A stretch of DNA of 64,000 nt, taken from assembly GCF_000430995.1 (NCBI RefSeq), contig NZ_HF952018.1:297938-361937 (forward strand), written 5' to 3'. The DNA comes from Thermobrachium celere DSM 8682 (GTDB lineage Bacteria; Bacillota; Clostridia; Clostridiales; Caloramatoraceae). Positions 54,497 to 62,486 of the stretch are shown here, one piece after another. Within the stretch, counting starts at the first letter, position 1. Each line of letters opens with the position of its first letter. A program made the position numbers and the translations under genes. The notes under the pieces were generated by a model. That model was given only the letters and a program-made list of their open reading frames with translations. It was not told where the DNA came from and did no database searches.

Positions 54497-55656
54497 TTCT
54501 ATTTAAAATGGCCTTTTCTTCTATTGCCTCCAATAAAATAAGAACCTTTTTAACAATGCTTGGTATAATAATTGGAATATCATCTGTTATAACCCTTGTA
54601 GGTTTAGGTGAGGGAACTAAAAAGAAGGTTCAGGAGCAGATAGAGAGCCTTGGAACAAATTTGATTACAGTAAATATAACGTCAAGAAGAACAAATGGAT
54701 TAAGCGATGAGGATATTGAACTTATTAAAACAAAACCAGGAATAAAAAATGTCGCTCCACTCCTTAATCAAAATGGTATAATAGTAAAAAGTGGAACAAA
54801 AACCTATTCAACAACAGTTGAAGCATCTACTCCAGAGTATTTTGGAATTAGAAAATTAGAAGTGGAAAGTGGAAGAAAATTAGAAAAGGATGATATAGAA
54901 TCAAGGAGAACAGTTTCAATAATAGGGCAAGATATTGTGACAGAACTATTTCCCCTCCAAAATCCAATAGGGCAAAGTATAAATATTCAGGGAGTTGACT
55001 TTACTATTGTGGGTGTTTTAAAATCACAAGGAAGTTCAGTTGGTGGATCTGGAGATGATAGAGTTATTATACCTATAACAACAGCAAAGAGGCTTTTTAA
55101 AACAGATGAGGTTAGGACTATATTTATAGAGGGAACATCAAGAGATGACACACAGCTTGCAAGAGGATATTTAGAACTTTATTTTAATAATAGATTTAAA
55201 GGTGACACTAGTCAGTACAGAGTTTTTGATCAAACAAGCCTTCTTGAAACAGCAACAAAAACTACAGAATCTATGACGTTAATGCTCATGGGAATTGCAG
55301 CAATATCCCTTTTAGTTGGTGGAATTGGTATTATGAATATAATGCTTGTTGCTGTTATAGAAAGAACACGTGAAATTGGCATAAGAAAGGCACTTGGTGC
55401 AAAGAGAAGAGATATAATGATTCAGTTTTTGATAGAATCTTCAACAGTAAGTTTAATGGGAGGAATTTTGGGAATTATTTTAGGGTATTTACTTGCAAAT
55501 TTCTTTAAATCTATGTTGAATATGTCAGTGTATATATCACTTAATGTTGTTTTATTTGCTGTTGCATTTTCAATTTTTGTAGGCATATTCTTTGGTATAT
55601 ATCCAGCAAGCAGAGCATCAAAACTAAACCCAATAGATGCACTGAGATATGAATAG
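54484..55656 (+). CDS. MacB/FtsX-family ABC permease
   Basis: 390 residues. Helix 1 with the MacB motif FKMAFSSIASNKIRTFLTMLGIIIGI, a periplasm-side domain of about 220 residues, and three C-terminal helices with GGIGIMNIMLVAVIERTREIGIRKALGAKRRDI (FtsX coupling motif). GTG 54484 follows AGGAGGTGGGAGC. It forms the pump with the preceding ATPase and the HlyD-like adaptor. Confidence 0.92.
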   Translation: MRRLILFKMAFSSIASNKIRTFLTMLGIIIGISSVITLVGLGEGTKKKVQEQIESLGTNLITVNITSRRTNGLSDEDIELIKTKPGIKNVAPLLNQNGIIVKSGTKTYSTTVEASTPEYFGIRKLEVESGRKLEKDDIESRRTVSIIGQDIVTELFPLQNPIGQSINIQGVDFTIVGVLKSQGSSVGGSGDDRVIIPITTAKRLFKTDEVRTIFIEGTSRDDTQLARGYLELYFNNRFKGDTSQYRVFDQTSLLETATKTTESMTLMLMGIAAISLLVGGIGIMNIMLVAVIERTREIGIRKALGAKRRDIMIQFLIESSTVSLMGGILGIILGYLLANFFKSMLNMSVYISLNVVLFAVAFSIFVGIFFGIYPASRASKLNPIDALRYE

Positions 55657-55666
55657 GGGTGGTTTA

Positions 55667-56350
55667 ATGAAGGAGACTATTTTAGTTGTTGAAGATGAGG
55701 AAAGAACAAGGAAACTAATTTGTGCATATTTAAATAAAGAAGATTATAATGTCCTCGAGGCTGCAAATGGCTTCGAGGCTATTAATATTTTAAAAAAGGA
55801 AAAAGTACATCTTGTTTTGCTTGATGTTATGATGCCTGTATTAGATGGATGGCAGACTTTAATTGAAGTTAGAAAATTTTCTGATGTTCCTGTTATAATG
55901 CTGACAGCAAAAGCAGATGATGAGGATAAACTTTTAGGATATTCGCTAGGAGTGGATGTTTATTTAACAAAGCCTATAAGTCCTAAGGTAGTTTTAGCAA
56001 GTGTTTCTGCAATGATAAAGAGAGTTTACCACTCAAAAAATGAATTGCTTCTAGATGTTGTAGATGGATTAAAAATTGATGAAGCAGCCTATTCAGTTTT
56101 TATAGATAGTGAAGAAGTTATCTTATCACCAAAGGAATTTGAGCTTTTATTGTACCTATATAAAAATAAAGGTATAATTTTAACGAGAGAACAGATTTTA
56201 GATAATGTTTGGGGACTGGAAAAGGATGTAGATTTGAGGACAGTTGACACACATATAAGGAGAATTCGTGAAAAATTAAAGGATAAGGCATACTTAATTA
56301 CAACTATAAGAGGAGTGGGATATAAGTTTGATTGTAAAAATGAAAGGTAG
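55667..56350 (+). CDS. OmpR-family response regulator
   Basis: 227 residues. Receiver domain with acidic pocket VVEDEE, phospho-acceptor Asp in LVLLDVMMPVLDGW, Thr in MLTAKAD and Lys in LTKPISP; then a winged-helix output domain (LSPKEFELLLYLYKNKG, DLRTVDTHIRRIREKL, TTIRGVGYKF). ATG 55667 follows GGGGTGG; the earlier ATG at 55649 overlaps the permease end and lacks a ribosome site. It probably controls the pump operon it belongs to, with the next gene as its kinase. Confidence 0.92.
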   Translation: MKETILVVEDEERTRKLICAYLNKEDYNVLEAANGFEAINILKKEKVHLVLLDVMMPVLDGWQTLIEVRKFSDVPVIMLTAKADDEDKLLGYSLGVDVYLTKPISPKVVLASVSAMIKRVYHSKNELLLDVVDGLKIDEAAYSVFIDSEEVILSPKEFELLLYLYKNKGIILTREQILDNVWGLEKDVDLRTVDTHIRRIREKLKDKAYLITTIRGVGYKFDCKNER

Positions 56351-57797
56351 TATTGTAAAGAAGCTGTTTTTAATAAATACGATAATTTTGATATTTTTTA
56401 TTATATTATCCTTTGTATTTCAGAACTTATTTTTTGAGAAGTTTTATGTTCATAAGAGAAAACTAGAGGCAATAAATGTTTTAAATAATTTTGTTGAGAT
56501 ATATGAACAAACAAGCGACTTAAAATTATCCTTTGAAAAGTCGGTTGATATAAACAAGGCCTTTGGTTATCGATTTTTGATTTTAGACAGAGAAGGAAAT
56601 ATAAAATATGCAGTAAATCCTGTTATAGATAAAGGTGCAAAGGAGAATATAAGGATTATTACAGATGTAATTTTTAGGATTAGTACAGATAATTTGTTAT
56701 CTAAAGTAGAAGAAAATTCATATATATCTAAAGTTTATTATAATAAGAGATTTCCAATAAGCAGTATTATTGCTATATATAATTTAAGTGAAAAGAATGA
56801 GTATATTGTATGTAGTTCACTGCTTCAGCCAATAAATGAAGCGTCTAAGGTAATAAGAGAACTTTATATATATTTATTTATAGCAGGAATAATTGTTACT
56901 CTTATAATATCTTTAATCTATTCCAAAAATGTTTCAAGACCAATATTAGAAATAAAAGATGTAGCTGATAGGATCGCTAATTTAGATTTTAGTAGAAGAA
57001 TTGAAATAAAGTCAGATGATGAACTTGGAATGCTTGCTGGTGCAATAAATACCATGTCAGAAAACCTAAAGAATGCCCTTGATTCTTTAAGGGAGGCAAA
57101 TAAAAAGCTTGAGGAGGATATAGAAAAGGAGAAAAGGCTTGAAAGAATGAGAAAAGATTTTATTGCAGCAACCTCCCATGAGCTAAAAACACCTATAAAT
57201 CTTATACAGGGTTATCTTGAGGCCTTTAAGGATGATGTGTTTGAGGATAAGGATAAGGACTATTATATAGATATTTTACTTGATGAGACTAAAAAAATGG
57301 CAGGGCTTGTTAATGATATGCTGGATTTGTCGCAGCTTGAATTGGGAAAATATAAACTTACGTTAGAGGAGTTTAATTTAGCAGAGCTAGTAAAAAAGGT
57401 TGCTAATAAATTTGAGGAAAATATAAAGAGCAAAAATATAGAATTGAAATTGAATATTGAAGATGTTTTTATAAAAGCAGATTTTACTAGGATAGAACAG
57501 GTTATAACTAATTATTTAACTAATGCAATAAGGCATTCAACAGGAAAAGTTGAAATAAATTTATATAAAGAAGATGAAAGGGTAAAATTTGAAGTTGTAA
57601 ATTCAGGAGAAAATATACCAGACGATGAAATTGAAAATATATGGAATAAGTTTTATAAAATTGATAAATCAGGGAATAAAAGATATGGGGGTACTGGGTT
57701 AGGATTAAGTATAGTTAAGAATATTATTGAACTACATGGGGGGCAGGTTGGAGCCCAAAATATTGAAGGTGGAGTTAAGTTTTATTTTGTATTATAG
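56328..57797 (+). CDS. Sensor histidine kinase with HAMP domain
   Basis: About 489 residues. Two transmembrane helices flank an extracellular region of about 150 residues, then HAMP (SRPILEIKDVADRIANLDFSR), a coiled stalk, HisKA with the phosphorylated His in ATSHELKTPINLIQG, and HATPase boxes N (NYLTNAIRHS), G1 and G2 (YGGTGLGLSIVKNIIELHGG). TTG 56328 is 9 bases after AGGAGTGG; ATG 56340 is an alternative without ribosome site. It overlaps the response regulator gene. The large outer loop could sense a peptide or drug. Confidence 0.9.
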   Translation: MIVKMKGSIVKKLFLINTIILIFFIILSFVFQNLFFEKFYVHKRKLEAINVLNNFVEIYEQTSDLKLSFEKSVDINKAFGYRFLILDREGNIKYAVNPVIDKGAKENIRIITDVIFRISTDNLLSKVEENSYISKVYYNKRFPISSIIAIYNLSEKNEYIVCSSLLQPINEASKVIRELYIYLFIAGIIVTLIISLIYSKNVSRPILEIKDVADRIANLDFSRRIEIKSDDELGMLAGAINTMSENLKNALDSLREANKKLEEDIEKEKRLERMRKDFIAATSHELKTPINLIQGYLEAFKDDVFEDKDKDYYIDILLDETKKMAGLVNDMLDLSQLELGKYKLTLEEFNLAELVKKVANKFEENIKSKNIELKLNIEDVFIKADFTRIEQVITNYLTNAIRHSTGKVEINLYKEDERVKFEVVNSGENIPDDEIENIWNKFYKIDKSGNKRYGGTGLGLSIVKNIIELHGGQVGAQNIEGGVKFYFVL

Positions 57798-57862
57798 ATT
57801 TTATTGATATATAAGCATAATTAGTATAAAATTATCTTTGAGGGTGTTTTGGAGGTGTATCT

Positions 57863-58303
57863 ATGGAACAGGTTTTGAATTTGATCTTGAATAAGTTAGA
57901 TAATATTGATAAAAGAATTGATAATATTGAAAAGAGAATTGATAACATAGAAATTAGAATTGATAACATCGAAAAGCGTATGGATAACATCGAAAAGCGT
58001 ATGGATAATATCGAAAAACGTATGGATAATATCGAAATAAGAATAGACAATATTGAAAAAAGAGTGGATTCTATAGAATCAGACGTAAAAGAAATAAAAT
58101 CTGATGTAACTGAAATAAGAGCAAGCCAAAATAGACTTGAGGCAAGGCTAGAGGATTTAGACTCAAAAAATGCAAAAAATCATATTGCAATGATGAGTAT
58201 GTTAAAGACAACATATAAGGATGTTAAATTTGTAAAGCATAAACTATATCAAACAGAAGAGGATGTATTTGATATTAAAGATTATTTAAAAATAGTAAAG
58301 TAG
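57863..58303 (+). CDS. Heptad-repeat coiled-coil protein
   Basis: 146 residues from ATG 57863 (GGAGGTGTATCT upstream). Residues about 12-75 are nine almost exact heptads of the type IDNIEKR, with Ile/Met at position a and Ile at d, so a long parallel coiled coil, probably trimeric or dimeric. The repeat fades into VKEIKSD and QNRLEARLEDLDSK and ends in a helical tail (FVKHKLYQTEEDVFDIKDYLKIV). No signal peptide. The DNA repeats in 21-base units, so repeat number may vary between strains. Function unknown; I do not recognise a family beyond generic coiled coils. Confidence 0.75.
   Translation: MEQVLNLILNKLDNIDKRIDNIEKRIDNIEIRIDNIEKRMDNIEKRMDNIEKRMDNIEIRIDNIEKRVDSIESDVKEIKSDVTEIRASQNRLEARLEDLDSKNAKNHIAMMSMLKTTYKDVKFVKHKLYQTEEDVFDIKDYLKIVK
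57901..58070 (+). repeat. 21-base tandem repeat encoding heptads
   Basis: About eight to nine imperfect copies of a 21-base unit (for example ATGGATAACATCGAAAAGCG), in phase with the heptads of the coiled-coil protein. The central copies are the most alike, as after recent slippage. Confidence 0.8.
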
Positions 58304-58322
58304 GTGAAAATTCACCTACTTT
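58297..58322. terminator. Terminator of coiled-coil gene
   Basis: 12-bp stem AAAGTAGGTGAA / TTCACCTACTTT with a 2-base loop in DNA, then TTTTG; overlaps the stop codon. It may serve the convergent FmdB gene too. Confidence 0.8.
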
Positions 58323-58357
58323 TTGTTTTTGGCCTCCAGCCAAAATTAGCAGCCAGC

Positions 58358-58534
58358 TCAAGAAAAACCGCTTGTCTTTGGAGCTCCTGATGAACCATTA
58401 ACTTTTATTGTAGGAAGTTTTCTCTTAACTAGTGAGCTTTTACATTTTGGACAATCTACCTTTTCATCTACACTTCTTACTAATTCCTCAAATTCATGTT
58501 CACATATTTCACATTTATAGGTAAATAGCGGCAT
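58358..58534 (-). CDS. FmdB-family zinc-ribbon protein
   Basis: 58 residues. MPLFTYKCEICEHEFEEL and VDCPKCKSSLVKRKLP give the two CxxC pairs of the FmdB/CxxC_CXXC_SSSS regulatory family. ATG 58534 follows AAAGGAGGTGTCTTAT, which sets the start; the longer frame begins in that ribosome site. The tail is short and Ser/Gly-rich. Function unknown; FmdB was linked to formamidase regulation in one organism, which does not carry over. Confidence 0.85.
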   Translation of the reverse strand: MPLFTYKCEICEHEFEELVRSVDEKVDCPKCKSSLVKRKLPTIKVNGSSGAPKTSGFS

Positions 58535-58638
58535 ATAAGACACCTCCTTTATCATACCCTCCTATGGTATATATTATAAACATATCCTAGTTAATTTCAA
58601 TATTTTTATTAAGGAAAATAATTTTCTAAAGAAAACTA

Positions 58639-58667
58639 TTGTCAAAATAAAATAAATATGATATTAT
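58639..58667 (+). promoter_or_regulatory. Promoter of reverse rubrerythrin
   Basis: TTGTCA, 17-base spacer, TATTAT. I see no convincing PerR box. Confidence 0.7.
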
Positions 58668-58719
58668 TAAAGTGTCGATAGGAAAATAAAAATTTTAATA
58701 TAAAAGGGAGGATGTTAAT

Positions 58720-59268
58720 ATGAAGAAGTTTGCATGTACAATATGTGGTTATGTTCATGAAGGAATGGAGGCGCCAGACAAGTGCCCACAATGTAATGCT
58801 CCAAAGGAAAAGTTTATAGTAAAAGAGGATGGAAAGCTTGTTTGGGCTGATGAGCATAGAATTGGAGTAGCTAAAGATGTTGATCCAGAAATAATTGAAG
58901 GTCTTAAGATGAATTTTATAGGTGAGTGTACTGAAGTTGGTATGTATCTTGCTATGAGCCGTCAAGCAGATAGAGAAGGATATCCAGAAGTAGCTGAAGC
59001 CTATAGAAGAATAGCATTTGAAGAGGCAGAACATGCTGCAAAGTTTGCAGAGCTTTTAGGAGAAGTTGTAACTGATAGCACAAAGAAGAACTTAGAGATG
59101 AGAGTTCAAGCTGAATATGGTGCTTGTGAAGGAAAATTAAAGCTTGCAAAGAGAGCAAAGGAACTAAATCTTGATGCAATACATGATACAGTTCATGAAA
59201 TGTGTAAGGATGAAGCTAGACACGGTGCTGCATTTAGAGGACTTCTTGAAAGATATTTTAATAAGTAA
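58720..59268 (+). CDS. Reverse rubrerythrin (peroxide reductase)
   Basis: 182 residues. Rubredoxin domain first ([23 protein letters not shown], a Cys4 iron site), then a four-helix diiron domain with ExxH motifs ([34 protein letters not shown]). This inverted order defines clostridial reverse rubrerythrin, which reduces hydrogen peroxide and oxygen with electrons from NADH via partner proteins. ATG 58720 follows AAGGGAGGATGTTAAT. Single-gene unit with its own promoter and terminator. Confidence 0.93.
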   Translation: MKKFACTICGYVHEGMEAPDKCPQCNAPKEKFIVKEDGKLVWADEHRIGVAKDVDPEIIEGLKMNFIGECTEVGMYLAMSRQADREGYPEVAEAYRRIAFEEAEHAAKFAELLGEVVTDSTKKNLEMRVQAEYGACEGKLKLAKRAKELNLDAIHDTVHEMCKDEARHGAAFRGLLERYFNK

Positions 59269-59278
59269 TATGAGTGTG

Positions 59279-59311
59279 AAGGTTGTAAACAGGATAAGTG
59301 TTTACAACCTT
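59279..59311 (+). terminator. Terminator of reverse rubrerythrin
   Basis: 13-bp stem AAGGTTGTAAACA / TGTTTACAACCTT, loop of 7, then TTTC. Confidence 0.88.
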
Positions 59312-59412
59312 TTTCTTTTGGAGAAATTTTAGATAAATTTAACAAATACTTTTTTGTTAACCTGTATAATTTATGAAATTTTGGTTAACTTAAATGAGGA
59401 GGGGTGATAAGC

Positions 59413-59481
59413 ATGGCAAAGAAGGAAGAAAAGAAACAAAAGAAGAACAGAAAAAAAGAAACCATGCCAGAAGAAGAATAA
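59413..59481 (+). CDS. 22-residue highly charged small protein
   Basis: ATG 59413 to TAA 59481, read as MAKKEEKKQKKNR, then KKETMPEEE. It follows a strong ribosome site (GAGGAGGGGTGATAAGC) and a TATAAT-like -10 near 59366, and the stop codon lies in its own terminator (59480-59502). A complete unit for a tiny Lys/Glu-rich peptide makes real translation likely. The function is unknown; the basic first half could bind RNA or membrane. Confidence 0.6.
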   Translation: MAKKEEKKQKKNRKKETMPEEE

Positions 59482-59502
59482 TGTGTCCTGTATGGACACA
59501 TT
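59480..59502 (+). terminator. Terminator of the 22-residue ORF
   Basis: 9-bp stem AATGTGTCC / GGACACATT, 5-base loop, then ATTTTTTTAT. Confidence 0.85.
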
Positions 59503-59615
59503 ATTTTTTTATTTTATTGTTTGTTTTGGAAAAAGAGAATTTATTTATAGAGTATTTTTCTATATAATTTTTATAGTTGAGCTTTAAATAGGGTGGTGAT
59601 AACATAATATGGAAA

Positions 59616-59876
59616 ATGTCACATTTCACGTGCCTGGCACTTTGTATCAATTTAATAGGAATAGTGTTTATGATGGTTGATAAGTTTAAATCGAAGTTTA
59701 GAATGTGGAGAGTTAGAGAAAGCAGTTTGTTATTTATAGCTCTCATTGGTGGAAGTATTGGAATTTGTTTTGGGATGTATATTTTTAATCATAAGACTAG
59801 GAAACCAAAGTTTAAATATGGAATTCCAGCTATTATATTTTTGCAATTGTTAATATGGTTTTTAATATTTAAATAA
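59616..59876 (+). CDS. DUF1294 small membrane protein
   Basis: 86 residues. From residue 12 it is a clear DUF1294 protein (INLIGIVFMMVDK, ESSLLFIALIGGSIGICFGMYIFNHKTRKPKFKYGIP) with two or three helices. The first 10 residues (MSHFTCLALC) do not match the family and are encoded by GTCACATTTCACGTGCCTGG, which looks like part of a dispersed repeat. ATG 59616 is 18 bases after GGGTGGTGAT, too far; an ATA or other start may be used, or the gene may be damaged at its 5' end. Function of the family is unknown. Confidence 0.72.
   Translation: MSHFTCLALCINLIGIVFMMVDKFKSKFRMWRVRESSLLFIALIGGSIGICFGMYIFNHKTRKPKFKYGIPAIIFLQLLIWFLIFK
59617..59645. repeat. Palindromic repeat-like sequence in DUF1294 start
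   Basis: Contains GTGCCTGGCAC (11-base palindrome) preceded by GTCACATTTCAC. Similar GTGCC/GGCAC elements occur dispersed in many bacterial genomes. GGTGCCTGTTATGTCAC at 43156 is loosely similar. Confidence 0.4.
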
Positions 59877-59947
59877 ATTAAATTTCCCTTGATATTATAG
59901 GAAGGTAAATATAAAATAGTAGAGAAATTATAAGTGGAGGTATTTTT

Positions 59948-60313
59948 ATGTCTCTAAAGGGAAATTTAGAAATGAAGATAAGCAATGCTCTAATGCATTT
60001 TGAAAAAGAGGAAATAGGTCGTGGTGCTGAAGAAGCGATGGCCCACATCTTTAAAGACATGATAATTGTAAGATTGAAAAAGGTGTTAACCCCTGCTGAA
60101 AAGAGGCTTGCACAATCACCAGAAGGTAGGAAAACTATAAAGGAATTTAGATATATGCTTGAGGATGTGCTAAGAAGCAAGCTTGAAGCGATAATAGAAG
60201 ATATCGTAAAGGTTAAGGTTGTAAGTATTCATTGTGATATAAGTACAAAAACAGGAGAATATTTAATGGTTTTTGTTATGGAGAAGGATGTTGAAAGTTT
60301 ATTTAAGGAGTGA
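59948..60313 (+). CDS. DUF2294/MpsC-family protein
   Basis: 121 residues, soluble. It matches DUF2294, named MpsC after the third component of the staphylococcal membrane-potential and bicarbonate transport system MpsAB(C): GRGAEEAMAHIFKDMIIVRLKKVLTPAEKRLA and EDVLRSKLEAIIEDIVKVKVVSIHCDIS are typical. MpsA and MpsB are not in the window, so its partner is unclear. ATG 59948 follows GTGGAGGTATTTTT. It precedes tex by only 6 bases. Confidence 0.82.
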   Translation: MSLKGNLEMKISNALMHFEKEEIGRGAEEAMAHIFKDMIIVRLKKVLTPAEKRLAQSPEGRKTIKEFRYMLEDVLRSKLEAIIEDIVKVKVVSIHCDISTKTGEYLMVFVMEKDVESLFKE

Positions 60314-60319
60314 TGGGTA

Positions 60320-62473
60320 ATGGATATAATTAAAAGGTTGTCACAAGAGCTTAATATTAAGGAATGGCAGGTAAAAAATACAATTGAGTTAATTGATGCA
60401 GGAAACACTATTCCTTTTATTGCAAGATATCGTAAAGAGGTAACAGGAAACTTAGATGATACAACACTTAGAAATTTTTATGAAAGATTAACTTACCTTA
60501 GAAATTTACTTTCTAAGAAGGAAGAGGTTAAAAGATTAATAGATGAACAAGGAAAGTTAACAGATGAAATTATAGAGAAGATAGAGGCAGCAGAGACTAT
60601 TACTGAAGTTGATGATATATATAGGCCATTTAGACCAAAAAAGAGGACAAGAGCAACAATTGCTAAGGAGAAGGGGTTAGAGCCACTGGCTAATTTAATA
60701 ATTTCACAAGATTTCGAAGGGGACTTAGAAAAGGAAGCTGAAAAATTTATAAATGAGGAGCTTAAGGTTTTAACTAGGGAAGACGCGATATTAGGTGCTC
60801 TTGATATTATTGCAGAAGATATTTCAGATAATGCTGATTATAGAAAAGCAATCAGAGATATTACATACAAAGAAGGAATAATTGTAACTAAAAAGACTAA
60901 GGATGAGCGTTCACCATACGAAATGTATTATGACTATAGTGAGGCAGTTTCAAGGATTGTACCCCATAGAATTCTAGCTATAAATAGAGGAGAGAGGGAA
61001 GAGTTTTTATCAGTTAAAATAGAGGCTCCTGTAGATAAAATACTTTTATATTTAGAAAAGAGAATATTAAAGAGAGAGGGACAGGAAACAAAGTATATAA
61101 AGGATGCTATAAAGGATAGTTATAACAGACTAATTGCCCCATCAATTGAAAGAGAAATAAGAAACATGCTAACAGAGAAGGCAGAAGAACAGGCCATTAA
61201 AGTTTTTGCTTTGAACTTAAAAAATCTACTTTTACAACCTCCAGTTAAAAACAAGGTTGTATTAGGCTTTGACCCTGCATTTAGAACAGGATGTAAGATA
61301 GCAGTTGTTGATGAAACAGGAAAACTTTTAGATACAGCAACAGTTTATCCTACAGAGCCACAAAATGATATAGAGGGAAGTAAAAGGGTGCTTAAGGAGT
61401 TAATTTATAAGCACAATGTAGATATTATATCATTAGGAAATGGTACAGCGTCACGTGAATCTGAGGCCTTTTTATCAGAACTAATAAAAGAGGTAAAAGA
61501 GGAAACAGGAAAGGAATTGTTCTATGTTGTAGTATCTGAGGCAGGTGCTTCAGTATATTCAGCTTCAGAGCTTGCAGCTAAGGAGTTTCCAGATATAAAT
61601 GTATCTTTAAGAGGTGCAATATCAATTGCAAGAAGACTTCAGGACCCACTTGCAGAACTTGTTAAAATAGATCCAAAATCTATTGGTGTTGGACAGTATC
61701 AACATGATGTTTCTCAAAAGCGCCTTTCAGAAGCATTGAATGGCGTTGTTGAGGATGCAGTTAACTCAGTTGGAGTGGATTTAAATACTGCATCTCAATC
61801 GTTGTTATCATATGTTTCAGGTATTAATTCTGCTATAGCCAAGAATATAGTTGAATATAGGGAGCAAAATGGAAAATTTAAAAATAGAAGAGAGCTTTTA
61901 AAGGTTAAAAGGCTTGGGGAAAAGGCCTTTGAACAGTGTGCAGGATTTTTAAGAATAACAGATGGGGACAATGTGTTTGATAATACTGCTGTTCACCCAG
62001 AATCTTATGAGGCAGCAGAAAAGTTAATAAATATATTAGGCTATAGTAAAGAAGATGTTAAACAAAACAGACTACAGGATATAGATGAAAGGCTTAAAAA
62101 CTATGGAGAAGAAAAGATTGCAAAAGAGATAAACATAGGAATACCTACATTACAGGATATAGTAAAGGAACTTAAAAAGCCAGGTAGAGATATAAGAGAT
62201 GAACTTGAAAAGCCTATATTTAGAAGTGATGTATTAAAGATGGAGGATTTAAAACCGGGTATGGTTTTAAAGGGAACAGTAAGAAATGTTGCTGACTTTG
62301 GTGCTTTTGTTGATATAGGTGTTCATCAAGACGGATTAGTTCATAAATCAGAGATTTCCGACAGTTATGTGAAACATCCTGCGGATTTTGTTAAAGTTGG
62401 ACAGATTGTAGATGTTAAGGTTTTAGATGTAGATTTAGAAAGAAAGAGGATAGCACTTACTATGAAAATATAA
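60320..62473 (+). CDS. tex: Tex-family RNA-binding transcription accessory protein
   Basis: 717 residues, typical length. N-terminal Tex helical domain (FIARYRKEVTGNLDDTTLRNFYERLTYLRNLL begins it), YqgF-like RNase H-fold (VVLGFDPAFRTGCKIAVVD), the helix-hairpin-helix block (VDLNTASQSLLSYVSGI, RRELLKVKRLGEKAFEQCAGFLRI) and a C-terminal S1 domain (PGMVLKGTVRNVADFGAFVDIGVHQDGLVHKSEI). It binds nucleic acid and affects transcription and stress tolerance. ATG 60320 follows AAGGAGTGATGGGTA. Probably co-transcribed with the MpsC-like gene and the amidohydrolase. Confidence 0.95.
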   Translation: MDIIKRLSQELNIKEWQVKNTIELIDAGNTIPFIARYRKEVTGNLDDTTLRNFYERLTYLRNLLSKKEEVKRLIDEQGKLTDEIIEKIEAAETITEVDDIYRPFRPKKRTRATIAKEKGLEPLANLIISQDFEGDLEKEAEKFINEELKVLTREDAILGALDIIAEDISDNADYRKAIRDITYKEGIIVTKKTKDERSPYEMYYDYSEAVSRIVPHRILAINRGEREEFLSVKIEAPVDKILLYLEKRILKREGQETKYIKDAIKDSYNRLIAPSIEREIRNMLTEKAEEQAIKVFALNLKNLLLQPPVKNKVVLGFDPAFRTGCKIAVVDETGKLLDTATVYPTEPQNDIEGSKRVLKELIYKHNVDIISLGNGTASRESEAFLSELIKEVKEETGKELFYVVVSEAGASVYSASELAAKEFPDINVSLRGAISIARRLQDPLAELVKIDPKSIGVGQYQHDVSQKRLSEALNGVVEDAVNSVGVDLNTASQSLLSYVSGINSAIAKNIVEYREQNGKFKNRRELLKVKRLGEKAFEQCAGFLRITDGDNVFDNTAVHPESYEAAEKLINILGYSKEDVKQNRLQDIDERLKNYGEEKIAKEINIGIPTLQDIVKELKKPGRDIRDELEKPIFRSDVLKMEDLKPGMVLKGTVRNVADFGAFVDIGVHQDGLVHKSEISDSYVKHPADFVKVGQIVDVKVLDVDLERKRIALTMKI

Positions 62474-62486
62474 GGGGGTTGTAAAA

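Noticed and set aside
57832-58050. Minus-strand 72-residue frame opposite the coiled-coil gene
   Set aside because: Its LSIRFSM repeats are the mirror of the heptad repeats on the plus strand; no ribosome site.
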